This document shows, in pieces, positions 1 to 7,551 of a DNA stretch of 64,000 nt. The stretch is from Amaricoccus sp. (GTDB lineage Bacteria > Pseudomonadota > Alphaproteobacteria > Rhodobacterales > Rhodobacteraceae): NCBI RefSeq assembly GCF_017993425.1, contig NZ_JAGOMQ010000017.1, positions 1 through 64,000 on the forward strand, in the 5' to 3' direction. The notes below the pieces were generated by a model. That model saw nothing but the letters and a program-made list of their open reading frames with translations, had not been told where the DNA came from and made no database searches. The translations under genes and the position numbers were made by a program. Every line of letters starts with the position of its first letter. Position 1 is the first letter of the stretch.

Positions 1-56
1 CTCAGTTCAAGCGCGAGGTAGACGGTGGACTCGGCTCCGGGAATGATCATCGACAT
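1..56 (-). CDS. N-terminus of a possible IS110-type transposase (partial at window edge)
   Basis: An ATG at 56 on the minus strand opens 18 codons that run off the left edge. The peptide contains STVYLALEL, which resembles the first strand of the catalytic domain in some IS110-family transposases, where a YxAxELS-like motif carries the first acidic residue. It begins about 60 bp from the point where the neighbouring IS630-type gene breaks off, so it may belong to a second element inserted into the first. With so few residues the family call is a guess; another gene start is possible. Confidence 0.35.
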   Translation of the reverse strand, partial: MSMIIPGAESTVYLALEL

Positions 57-106
57 CTGCGGCTCCATCGGATGTGAGGGGCCGTCATCATCCGCGGCGC
101 CCCACC

Positions 107-681
107 TCATAGCATCTGGAACCAGACTTCCAGCGGCCTGCCGCGCGCCGCCTCGGGCAGCGCGGCGGCTACCGCCTCGGGGAAGCTTTTTTAAAGCCCT
201 CCTGGGCCGCGGGATCGGTCTTCGGATGCCGCGGGCGCACGGACAGCCGCCGGTAGCCGAGCGCCGCCAGGTACTTGCCGACCGTCCGCTCGTGGACCTT
301 GACCCCGAACCGCTCCGCGATCCGCCGCTCGAGGTCCTGCCGCCGCCAGCGCACCACGCCGTCCACCGCGGGATCAGGGCCCGTCTCCACCCAGGAGGCG
401 AGCTCGGCCATCTGCGCGGGCGAAAGCCGCCGCGGCTTCGTCCCACCCGCCAGGTTGGCGAGCCCGGCCAGCCCCTCGGTGTTGTAGCGGTGCACCCAAT
501 CCCGAAGCGTCTGCCGGTCCATCCCACAGGCCTCGGCCGCGGTCTTCCGGTCGACGCCCTCCAGCACCAGCGCGATCGCCAACATCCGCCGCGCCGCCTT
601 CGCGTCCCGGCTCTTGCCCGCCGCCCGCCTCAGTTCCGCCGCTGTCAGATCCGTCCTCGTAACCCTCACCGCAGACGACAT
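107..681 (-). pseudogene. IS630-family transposase, truncated
   Basis: The first frame (681 to 169, 170 aa) is a typical IS630 OrfA. It has a helix-turn-helix near residues 30-75 (EACGMDRQTLRDWVHRYN) and a second winged helix with RIAERFGVKVHERTVGKYL around 125-145. At 195-187 the coding strand reads TTTAAAAAAG, the kind of slippery run where IS630 elements shift -1 to make the full transposase. After a -1 shift the reading continues SFPEAVAAALPEAARG up to LEVWFQ, exactly where family members continue DEAR with the first catalytic Asp of the DDE domain. Here the reading becomes MLstop at 107. The whole DDE domain is therefore missing and the element cannot transpose by itself. Terminal inverted repeats were not identified. 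Confidence 0.8.
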
Positions 682-772
682 CCCCGCCTCCCCCTGCCTA
701 CATGCAGTGAGTCAGAGATCACCCCGCTTGGGAATCCCCCGAGAGTCAGTCAACGCGGCCGCTGGTATGAGA

Positions 773-850
773 GCGCGCAACGGCGCGCAGGGGGTCCGCC
801 TGCGCTTGTGCGGGCGGGGAGTCCGGCTCCGGGGCGCAAAGGCGCCCCGT
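773..850 (-). repeat. GC-rich multi-hairpin repeat R, copy 1
   Basis: Read on the minus strand this stretch contains a stem-loop GGGGCGCC-TT-TGCGCCCC, a second imperfect stem around GCACAAGCGC, and a third stem GCGCGC-CGTT-GCGCGC. The same succession, almost without indels, is found on the plus strand at 22538-22614, where the first stem reads GGAGCGCC/GCGCTCC; the differing base is changed on both arms. It lies between the IS remnant and the Mla operon, just upstream of mlaE. Confidence 0.7.
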
Positions 851-935
851 CCTTCCTTCAAGACCAGGGCGCGGGGTTGCGGGCGGCGCGCGCCGGCGGC
901 TAGGGTCCGCGCGAGCAGGACGGCGGCAGGAGCCG

Positions 936-2066
936 ATGGCGGACGCGCAGGTGACGATCGAGGCCGCGGACGCGGCCGGCGGCGGTTCGGTCGTCCGCTT
1001 CGCCGGGCCGATGGTCGTCGCCGACGTCGAGGCGCTGCGCGACCGCGTCCGCGAACTCCCCCCCGGAGGCCCGGTCACCCTCGACCTCCGCGGCGCGAAG
1101 GAGATCGACACCGCCGGGGCCTGGCTCCTCGTCACCCTGCGCCGCCGCCTCGCCGCGGAGGGCGTCGAGACCCGCATCGAGGGGGCCGACGAGAAGCAGG
1201 CCCTCATCATCGACACCGTCGAGAAGGCCCTGCCAACCGAGCCCGCGCCGCAGCGCAAGGGCCATCCCTTCGTCGACTGGGTGGCCCGCCTCGGCGAGCA
1301 CACCCACGCCCTCCTCACCGGCGCGGTCGAGATGACCGCCTTCGGCGGCGAGATCGTCGCCTGCCTCGGCGGCACGCTGGTCCGGCCCTGGCGGCTCCGC
1401 TTCACCGCCCTCGTCCATCACATGCAGGACGTCGGGCTCAACGCGGTGCCCATCGTCGTGCTGATGGCCTTCCTGATCGGCATCGTCCTGGCCTTCATGG
1501 GCGCGGTGCAGCTCCGCCAGTTCGGGGCCGAGGTCTTCGTCATCGACCTGATCGCCATCACGCTCCTGCGCGAGCTCGGCATCCTGATGACGGCGATCGT
1601 CGTCGCCGGCCGCACCGCCTCGGCCTACACCGCCGCCATCGGCTCGATGAAGCTCCGCGAGGAGATCGACGCGATGCGGACGCTGAGCCTCGACCCGATG
1701 GAGACGCTGGTCCTGCCGCGGGTGCTGGCGCTGGTGCTGACCCTGCCGCTCCTCGGCTTCCTCGCCAACATCGCCGGCCTCCTCGGCGGCGGGCTGATGT
1801 CCTGGAGCGAGCTCGGCATCTCGCCCGCGCTCTTCATCGCGCGGCTGCGCGACACCGGCGACGCCTGGACCTTCCTGACCGGCATGATCAAGGCGCCGTT
1901 CTTCGCCGTCGTGATCGGCCTCGTCGGCTGCTACGAGGGGATGAAGGTCGAGAAGAGCGCCGAATCCCTCGGCCAGCGCACCTCCGACTCGGTGGTGATC
2001 GCCATCTTCCTCGTCATCGTCCTCGACGCCGCCTTCGCGGTGTTCTTCATGGAGGTGGGGATTTGA
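936..2066 (+). CDS. mlaE: MlaE-type ABC transporter permease with N-terminal STAS domain
   Basis: The 376-aa protein is the inner-membrane permease of an MCE/Mla phospholipid transporter. Residues 1-95 form a STAS-like domain (LDLRGAKEIDTAGAWLL resembles the conserved STAS loop). Residues from about 115 onward are the MlaE permease domain with several hydrophobic helices and the conserved stretch SMKLREEIDAMRTL. STAS-MlaE fusions are common in alphaproteobacteria, whereas E. coli uses a separate MlaB. It is the first gene of a tightly packed set: its stop overlaps the start of the ATPase, then come an MCE protein and an auxiliary lipoprotein. Substrate direction (lipid import or export) cannot be read from sequence. 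Confidence 0.93.
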   Translation: MADAQVTIEAADAAGGGSVVRFAGPMVVADVEALRDRVRELPPGGPVTLDLRGAKEIDTAGAWLLVTLRRRLAAEGVETRIEGADEKQALIIDTVEKALPTEPAPQRKGHPFVDWVARLGEHTHALLTGAVEMTAFGGEIVACLGGTLVRPWRLRFTALVHHMQDVGLNAVPIVVLMAFLIGIVLAFMGAVQLRQFGAEVFVIDLIAITLLRELGILMTAIVVAGRTASAYTAAIGSMKLREEIDAMRTLSLDPMETLVLPRVLALVLTLPLLGFLANIAGLLGGGLMSWSELGISPALFIARLRDTGDAWTFLTGMIKAPFFAVVIGLVGCYEGMKVEKSAESLGQRTSDSVVIAIFLVIVLDAAFAVFFMEVGI

Positions 2067-2914
2067 CCGACGCCTCCGCCCCGACCGACGCGGCGGCCGG
2101 CGGCGTGACGGGCGGCTTGGCCGACGCCCCCGCCCCCGCCGCGGAGCGCGAGGCCGTCATCAAGGTGCGCGGCCTCGTCACCCGGTTCGGGCCGGCGGTG
2201 ATCCACGACGGGCTCGACCTCGACGTCTGGCGGGGCGAGGTGCTCGGCGTCGTCGGCGGCTCGGGCACCGGCAAGTCGGTGCTGCTCCGCGAGATCGTCG
2301 GGCTCCTGCGCCCCGCCGAGGGCTCGATCGAGGTCTTCGGCGTCGACATGCTCCACGCCGACGCGGCGCAGCGGCGGGCGGTCGAGACGCGCTGGGGGGT
2401 GATGTTCCAGGACGGGGCGCTCTTCTCCTCGCTCACCGTGCGCGAGAACGTCGAGGCCCCGATGCGGATCATGGCGCATCTCGCGCCCGACCTGCGTGCC
2501 GCGCTGGCGGAGCTGAAGGTCGCGCTCGTCGGCCTGCCGGCGAACGCCAACGACAAGTACCCGGCCGACCTCTCCGGCGGCATGAAGAAGCGCGCCGGCC
2601 TCGCCCGGGCGATGGCGCTCGACCCCGAGATTCTGTTCCTCGACGAGCCGACCGCTGGGCTCGACCCGATCGGCGCCAGCGCCTTCGACGAGCTGATCCG
2701 CTCGTTGCAGCAGGCGCTGGGGATCACCGTCTTCCTCGTCACCCACGACCTCGACACCCTGCACGCCACCTGCGACCGGGTGGCGGTGCTGGCGGAGAAG
2801 CGCGTCCTCGTCACCGGGACGATGGCGGACATGCTGGAAGTGGACCAGCCTTGGGTGCATGAGTACTTCCACGGGCCGCGCGCCCGCGCGGCGCTCGCAG
2901 GCGCGGCAGACTAG
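2063..2914 (+). CDS. mlaF: MlaF-type ABC transporter ATP-binding protein
   Basis: The 283-aa ATPase starts with TTG at 2063, which overlaps the mlaE stop as TTGA and has a good ribosome site (GGAGGTGG) just before it. Walker A is GGSGTGKS at residues 65-72. The ABC signature is LSGGMKKR and Walker B is ILFLDEPTAGLDP, all typical of MlaF/Ttg2A-like ATPases. About 30 low-complexity Ala/Pro residues precede the conserved core, so translation might start further in, but no better start with a ribosome site is seen. It should energise the permease encoded upstream through translational coupling. Confidence 0.93.
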   Translation: MTDASAPTDAAAGGVTGGLADAPAPAAEREAVIKVRGLVTRFGPAVIHDGLDLDVWRGEVLGVVGGSGTGKSVLLREIVGLLRPAEGSIEVFGVDMLHADAAQRRAVETRWGVMFQDGALFSSLTVRENVEAPMRIMAHLAPDLRAALAELKVALVGLPANANDKYPADLSGGMKKRAGLARAMALDPEILFLDEPTAGLDPIGASAFDELIRSLQQALGITVFLVTHDLDTLHATCDRVAVLAEKRVLVTGTMADMLEVDQPWVHEYFHGPRARAALAGAAD

Positions 2915-2936
2915 CGCGGGAGGCTAGGGAGCGGCC

Positions 2937-4637
2937 ATGGAAACCCGGGCGAACTACGTCCTGATCGGCGCGGTGACGCTCCTCGGGGTGCTCGCGACCT
3001 TCGCCTTCTTCCTGTGGTACGCGAAGATCTCGGTCGACCGCCGCTTCGACTACTACGACATCGTGTTCGAGAGCGTGACCGGGCTCAGCCAGTCGGCCGA
3101 CGTGCGCTTCAACGGCATCACCGTCGGGCGGGTGCTCGATATCGGCATCGACCCGACGGACGCCTCGCGGGTGCGGGTGCAGATCGAGGTGGCGGCCGGC
3201 ACGCCGATCCGCTCGGACACGGTGGCGACGCTGCAGGTGCAGGGGGTCACCGGCGTCGCCTTCGTGTCGCTGTCGAACTCCGACCCGGACGCGCCGCCGC
3301 TGGAGCCCGACGAGAAGACCGGGACCTACACGATCCGCTCCGAGCCCTCGGTGCTCGACACGCTGCTCGACACCGCGCCGCGGCTGCTGAAGGAGGCGAC
3401 CGAGCTCCTGCGCCAGCTGAGCTCGTTCACCGGGCCGGAGAACCAGGAGCGGGTGGCGAAGATCCTCGACAATGCCGCCAACGCCTCCGCCGGGCTCGAC
3501 ACGGCGCTGAAGGACTTCTCCTCGATCTCCGGCTCGGTGCGGACGGGAGTGGAGCAGATCGCCGGCTTCACCGACCGGCTCGCCGGCATCGCCGAGCGGG
3601 CGGAGACGACGCTCGCCACCGCCGAGACGACGCTGGAGAGCGCGCGGACGGCGTTCGAGGCCTCCAGGCAGACGCTCGCCTCGGGCACGGCGGCGCTCGA
3701 CGCGGCGAAGGGCGCCTTCGCCCACGCCGACACGCTGCTGACCGAGAAGGGGCCGGCGGTGGTCGACGGCTACGGCGCGCTGGCGAGCGCGGCGACGGCG
3801 GCTGTGGAGGATCTGCGCGGTCGGGCCGGGCTCACGCTCAACCGGGTGGACGGCGCCGTCGACCTCGCGGCGGCGCGGCTGCGCGAGGCCGAGGGGCCGA
3901 TCGCCGCGGCCGGGCCGATGATCGCCGCGGTCGAGGAGGCGGCGACCTCGGTCGACGAGCTCTTCGACGGCGACGGCGCGGCGATGGTCGCCGAGGCGAA
4001 GACCGCGCTCGAGACGGCGAACCGTCTCCTCGAGACCGACGCGCCGCTGATCCTCGCCGACCTGCGCACCGCCGCGGCGACGGTCAACCGCGTGGTCGCC
4101 GAGGTGGGCGCGGACGCGACCGGTTTCTCCGGCCGGCTCGACGGGCTCGCCGCCTCGGCCGGGACAACCCTCGCCGACGCCGGCGCCGCCTTCCGCAGCG
4201 CCAACGCCCGGCTCCAGGACATCGCGCCGGCCGTCCTCGCCGCCCGCGGCGCGGTCGAGGCCGCGGAGCGCGCCTTCGGCTCGGCCGACCGGGTGATGAA
4301 CACCGACATCGAGCCGGTGGTGACCGACCTCCGCGCCGCGATCGCCCGCTTCGACACGGCGCTCGCCCAGGTGACCGACGACCTGCCGCAGATCACCGCG
4401 GAGGTCCGCGGCGCCGCCGAGAGCGCCAACCGCGCGGCGGGGCAGTTCGAGACCATCGTGGCGCGCAGCGCCCAGCCGGTGCAGGACTTCACCACCGCCG
4501 GGCTGCCGCAGTTCGCCCGCCTTGCGACGGACGCGCGGGCGCTCGTCGCCTCCCTCGAACAGCTCGTCAACCGCATCGAGCGCGACCCCGCCCGGTTCTT
4601 CCTCGGCGGCGGCCGGCTCCCGGAGTACTCGCGATGA
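2937..4637 (+). CDS. mlaD: MlaD/MCE-domain protein
   Basis: The 566-aa protein has an N-terminal signal anchor (residues about 8-28) followed by a single MCE domain (about 38-120, with YDIVFESVTGLSQSADVRFN and GVTGVAFVSLS). A long Ala-rich, probably helical region of about 430 residues follows. This is the layout of PqiB/YebT/MlaD-like periplasmic proteins in which helices form a needle or tunnel bridging towards the outer membrane. It is much longer than E. coli MlaD (about 180 aa), and the long helical tail is what alphaproteobacterial and Mce-type homologues show. Its stop overlaps the start of the lipoprotein gene (ATGA). Confidence 0.92.
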   Translation: METRANYVLIGAVTLLGVLATFAFFLWYAKISVDRRFDYYDIVFESVTGLSQSADVRFNGITVGRVLDIGIDPTDASRVRVQIEVAAGTPIRSDTVATLQVQGVTGVAFVSLSNSDPDAPPLEPDEKTGTYTIRSEPSVLDTLLDTAPRLLKEATELLRQLSSFTGPENQERVAKILDNAANASAGLDTALKDFSSISGSVRTGVEQIAGFTDRLAGIAERAETTLATAETTLESARTAFEASRQTLASGTAALDAAKGAFAHADTLLTEKGPAVVDGYGALASAATAAVEDLRGRAGLTLNRVDGAVDLAAARLREAEGPIAAAGPMIAAVEEAATSVDELFDGDGAAMVAEAKTALETANRLLETDAPLILADLRTAAATVNRVVAEVGADATGFSGRLDGLAASAGTTLADAGAAFRSANARLQDIAPAVLAARGAVEAAERAFGSADRVMNTDIEPVVTDLRAAIARFDTALAQVTDDLPQITAEVRGAAESANRAAGQFETIVARSAQPVQDFTTAGLPQFARLATDARALVASLEQLVNRIERDPARFFLGGGRLPEYSR

Positions 4638-5290
4638 CCGACAAGGCGCACAAGGGGCGGGCGGGCGTCGCCGCCGGGCGGATCGCCCGCATGGGCGCGC
4701 TCGTGCTGGCGCTCGCCGCCACCGGGGGCTGCGCCGCGGTCTCGGCGCTCTCCAGCGCCTCGCAGCCGCTCGACGCCTACGCGCTGACCCCGCTCGCCGG
4801 CGCGAGCGGCGCGGCGCGGGGGAGCCGGCACATCGTCGTCGAGACGCCCTCGGCCTCGGGCGCGATCGCCACCGACCGCATCCTGGTCAAGCCCTCGCCG
4901 CTCCAGGCCGCGTACCTGCCGGGCGCGCGCTGGGTCGACCCGGTCCCGGTGATGGTCCAGACGCTGCTGGTGCAGTCGCTGCAGGCGAGCGGGGCCTTCC
5001 GCCTCGTCGGCCGGACGCCGCTCGGGCTCTTCCCCGACAACACGCTCCTGACCGAGATCCGCGCCTTCCAGGCCGAGCCGGACGGCGAGGCCTACCGGGT
5101 GCGCGTCGCCCTGACGCTGACGCTGATCCGCGACGTCGACGGGACCGTGCTCGCCAGTCGCAACGTCGAGCGCGCCGCCCTGTCGCCGACCGCCCAGCCC
5201 CTCGCCATCGCGGCCGCCTTCGACGCGGCGATGGGCGCCGCGCTGCGCGAGGCGGTCGCCTGGACCGCCGGCGGCGGCGCCGGGGCCTGA
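4634..5290 (+). CDS. ABC-type transport auxiliary lipoprotein (PqiC-like)
   Basis: The 218-aa protein starts at ATG 4634, overlapping the MCE gene stop. A hydrophobic signal (residues 20-32) ends in TGGC, giving a probable lipidated Cys33. The rest fits the ABC_trans_aux/PqiC family (PF03886 in my recollection), with DAYALTPL near the start and LVQSLQASGAFRLVGR in the middle. Such lipoproteins sit in the periplasm or outer membrane and complete MCE transport systems. It is the last gene of the operon. An internal start at Met20 would still leave an intact signal peptide. Confidence 0.87.
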   Translation: MTDKAHKGRAGVAAGRIARMGALVLALAATGGCAAVSALSSASQPLDAYALTPLAGASGAARGSRHIVVETPSASGAIATDRILVKPSPLQAAYLPGARWVDPVPVMVQTLLVQSLQASGAFRLVGRTPLGLFPDNTLLTEIRAFQAEPDGEAYRVRVALTLTLIRDVDGTVLASRNVERAALSPTAQPLAIAAAFDAAMGAALREAVAWTAGGGAGA

Positions 5291-5324
5291 GCGCCGGGGT
5301 GCGAGGCGCGCCGCGCCGGCTGGC

Positions 5325-5366
5325 GTGTTCACGCGTGAATATTCATCAAGTCATTGATATCATTGA
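5325..5366 (+). repeat. Motif B copy 1 (TTCACGCGTGAA dyad with AT-rich tail)
   Basis: It begins GTGTTCACGCGTGAATATT, which includes the perfect 12-bp palindrome TTCACGCGTGAA, and continues CAAGTCATTGAT and ATTGA. The same 19 bases and most of the tail recur at 50840-50881. Both copies lie 35-40 nt after the stop codon of a plus-strand gene and both are followed by an A-type repeat. Terminator, processing site or mobile-element end are all possible. Confidence 0.65.
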
Positions 5367-5440
5367 GGGCTATCTTGACGGAACCTTACCTGGCGCACGG
5401 CCCCACACCGGGGCCGGGCACCCTCGTGGCCATCGCCCAC

Positions 5441-5522
5441 GATGCTTGCGCCCTCCCTGTCCGAACCGCTCCGCGTGGAGAAGGTTGACATGCGCATGGC
5501 AACCTGCGGCCTCGCCCGCGGC
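5441..5522 (+). repeat. Dispersed repeat A, partial copy A4 (3' half)
   Basis: This matches the second half of the A repeat at 51119-51200, including ACCGCTCCGCGT and the central dyad around ACATGCGCATG (5480-5507). The dyad here carries two mismatches (GACATG against CATGGC, and one in the outer arm). The AT-rich first half present in the three full copies is missing. The 75 bp between motif B and this piece contain only short matches to the corresponding spacer at 50.9 kb. Confidence 0.65.
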
Positions 5523-5581
5523 TCCCCGGCGCGCGGCGGGGCTTGCATTCCGGCAGGCCCGGAGATACGTGCATCGGCGGC

Positions 5582-5658
5582 GCCGACGTAGCTCAGTTGG
5601 TTAGAGCACCAGATTGTGGATCTGGGGGTCCCCCGTTCGAGCCGGGGCGTCGGTACCA
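5582..5658 (+). tRNA. tRNA-His (anticodon GTG)
   Basis: The 77-nt cloverleaf is complete. The acceptor GCCGACG pairs with CGTCGGT, the D arm is GCTC/GAGC, the anticodon arm CCAGA-TTGTGGA-TCTGG carries GTG, and the T arm is CCCCG-TTCGAGC-CGGGG. The discriminator A and the CCA end are encoded. Most bacterial tRNA-His genes have an extra G at -1; here the base at -1 (5581) is C and the discriminator is A, which is the derived state known from many alphaproteobacteria with their own type of HisRS. Confidence 0.95.
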
Positions 5659-5787
5659 TTCAAATCAATCACTTGCCGCCCTCTCCGGCCTGAGCTGGAA
5701 AACTCGGCGCCGTTCGCGCAGCGCTTGAGGCGGTCGGCGTGGAGTCGGTTGTCGGGAACGGTGAACGGGTGAGGCCGGGAGAGAACC

Positions 5788-5973
5788 ATGATGGATTGGC
5801 GTGGCCAGTCTGACGAGCAGGTTTTTGAAACCGGCGGTGAGATGCCGGGCTTGTTGAATGCATACGATCGCGGCCTTGAAATCAGTCGACGGCGGTTTCA
5901 GTTGGAGAAGGACGTAGCCGCGGCGCAAATTTCCGCCGCCAAGGCGCAAAATCTGCGGCCTTTCGGACAATGA
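5788..5973 (+). CDS. Small hypothetical protein
   Basis: A possible 61-aa protein starts with two Met codons and a purine-rich stretch (GGGAGAGAA) upstream. It is hydrophilic and probably helical (LEISRRRFQLEKDVAAAQ). I do not recognise a family. Its codons use A and T at third positions far more than the neighbours (ttt, gaa, aat, caa, gta), so it is either recently acquired or not coding. It lies between tRNA-His and two small membrane genes. Confidence 0.4.
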   Translation: MMDWRGQSDEQVFETGGEMPGLLNAYDRGLEISRRRFQLEKDVAAAQISAAKAQNLRPFGQ

Positions 5974-6034
5974 TCTCCGCAATAGCTGTTGCCGTCACCG
6001 TTGTTCTTACGGGGACAAGTCTGTGGATTAATTC

Positions 6035-6259
6035 ATGGCGACCCTGATCCACAACGAGAGGACGAAGCTGACCGCCACGTTCATCAACGGCATGGCCTTG
6101 ACGGTCTTCGCCGTCGGCGGGCTGGCGCCTTTCATCGCCGCCGCTTACGGGGCAGAGGGGCCTCGGCCGGTGCTGCTCCTCATGGCGCTTTATTGCCTGG
6201 GCGTGTCGTTCACCCTACATTATCTCGCACGGCGCGTTCTCGGAAAGCTGACGCCATGA
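6035..6259 (+). CDS. Small two-helix membrane protein, unknown function
   Basis: The 74-aa protein has a polar start containing HNERTKLTATFING, then two hydrophobic segments (about residues 20-40 and 46-66) and a short basic end. It is likely an inner-membrane protein. Comparable short proteins with an NERxKL start are scattered in proteobacterial genomes, but I know no function. Its stop codon overlaps the next start (ATGA at 6256-6259), so the two are probably co-translated. Confidence 0.65.
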   Translation: MATLIHNERTKLTATFINGMALTVFAVGGLAPFIAAAYGAEGPRPVLLLMALYCLGVSFTLHYLARRVLGKLTP

Positions 6260-6375
6260 CTGGAATTGAGCTGACGCTGCTGATCTTCCCGACCGCCGCC
6301 CTCGCCCTCGGCGGGTTGGTCTACTGGCTCGCGACGCGCGAGGAGCGGCCGAGTCGCCGTCACCCCGCGGAATAG
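6256..6375 (+). CDS. Very small single-pass membrane protein
   Basis: The 39-aa reading frame starts at ATG 6256 within the stop of the preceding gene. It has one clear transmembrane segment (residues about 5-26, LLIFPTAALALGGLVYWLA) followed by a charged tail. No family is recognised. The ATGA overlap with the preceding small membrane gene and the clean helix-plus-charged-tail design are the only support for it being expressed. Confidence 0.5.
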   Translation: MTGIELTLLIFPTAALALGGLVYWLATREERPSRRHPAE

Positions 6376-6436
6376 TCCGCACTCCGGCCGATCCCGGCCC
6401 CCGCGGGGGGCGGATCGCAATCACGCGAATGCGGCC

Positions 6437-7528
6437 TCACGCCGCCGCGATGCGCGAGGCGCCGTCGGCGTCCGCCACCGCGAGGCGCGGCGTCGAGGCG
6501 GGCAGCTCGGCGAAGAGCTCGGGGCCGGTGCCGGTCAGGAAGGCCTGCGCGCCCAGCCCGGCCAGCGCGGCGTAGAGCGCGGCGCGGCGGCCGGCGTCGA
6601 GATGGGCGGCGACCTCGTCGAGGAGCAGGATCGGCGCGGCCCCCGCGGCAGAGGCGACCGCGGCGGCGTTGGCGAGGGTCAGGCTGATCAGCATCGCCTT
6701 CTGCTCGCCGGTCGAGGCGAGGCGCGCCGGCATCGCCTTGGCCGCGTAGAAGGCGGCGAGGTCGTCGCGGTGCGGGCCGGTCAGCGTTCGCCCCGCGGCC
6801 ATGTCGCGGCCCCGCCCGGCGCGCCAGGCGGCGGCCAGCGCCTCGGCGGTCTCCGGACCTTCCCGCTCCAGCGCCAGCTCGGCGGCGGGAAAGCCCTCGG
6901 CCCGCGGCGGGGCGGCGAGGAGCGCGAGCGCGGCGCGGCGGTTGGCGATCACCGCGGCGCCCGAGGCGGCCATCCGCGCCTCGATCGCCTCGAACCAGGC
7001 CGGGTCGCGCACCCCGTCGCGGATCAGCCGGCCGCGCTCGCGCAAGGCGCGGTCGTAGGCGGTCGCCGCCTCGGCATGGCCGGGGATCAGGCTGAAGGTG
7101 GCGCGGTCGAGGAAGCGGCGGCGCTCGGCGGCGGCGTCGACCCAGAGCCGGTCCATCGCCGGGGTGAGCCACAGCACCCGCAGCGCGCCGCCGAGCGCCG
7201 CCTGCGACGCGGCCTTGCCGTCGATCTCGACGCTGCGGCCGCCGCCCGCGCCGGCGGTGACGACCTCGCGCTGGCCGCCGAGGCCGGCGACCTCGGCCGC
7301 GACGCGCCAGCCGAGCGGGTCGCCGCCGCGCGCCAGCTCCTCGGCCCCGGCGCCGCGCAGGCCGCGGCCGGGCGAGAGCAGGGAGATCGCCTCGATCAGG
7401 TTGGTCTTGCCGGCGCCGTTCGGCCCGTGGATCGCCACCGGCCCGGCCGGGGGCAGGTCGAGGCTGGCCTCGGCATAGGAGCGGAAGCGCCGCAGCGCCA
7501 GCCGCCGGACCGCGAGGGCGGCCGCCAC
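6437..7528 (-). CDS. recF: DNA replication and repair protein RecF
   Basis: The 363-aa SMC-like ATPase loads RecA at gaps with RecOR. Walker A is GPNGAGKT at residues 35-42, the ABC-type signature is STGEQKAMLISL near 270, and Walker B is ILLLDEVAAHLD near 300. It lies 23 bp downstream of dnaN in the same direction, the usual dnaA-dnaN-recF order. The gene that normally follows recF in relatives, gyrB, is not here; small membrane genes on the other strand follow instead. Confidence 0.97.
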   Translation of the reverse strand: MAAALAVRRLALRRFRSYAEASLDLPPAGPVAIHGPNGAGKTNLIEAISLLSPGRGLRGAGAEELARGGDPLGWRVAAEVAGLGGQREVVTAGAGGGRSVEIDGKAASQAALGGALRVLWLTPAMDRLWVDAAAERRRFLDRATFSLIPGHAEAATAYDRALRERGRLIRDGVRDPAWFEAIEARMAASGAAVIANRRAALALLAAPPRAEGFPAAELALEREGPETAEALAAAWRAGRGRDMAAGRTLTGPHRDDLAAFYAAKAMPARLASTGEQKAMLISLTLANAAAVASAAGAAPILLLDEVAAHLDAGRRAALYAALAGLGAQAFLTGTGPELFAELPASTPRLAVADADGASRIAAA

Positions 7529-7551
7529 CGCCGCCCCTGCCGCGGCGGCGG

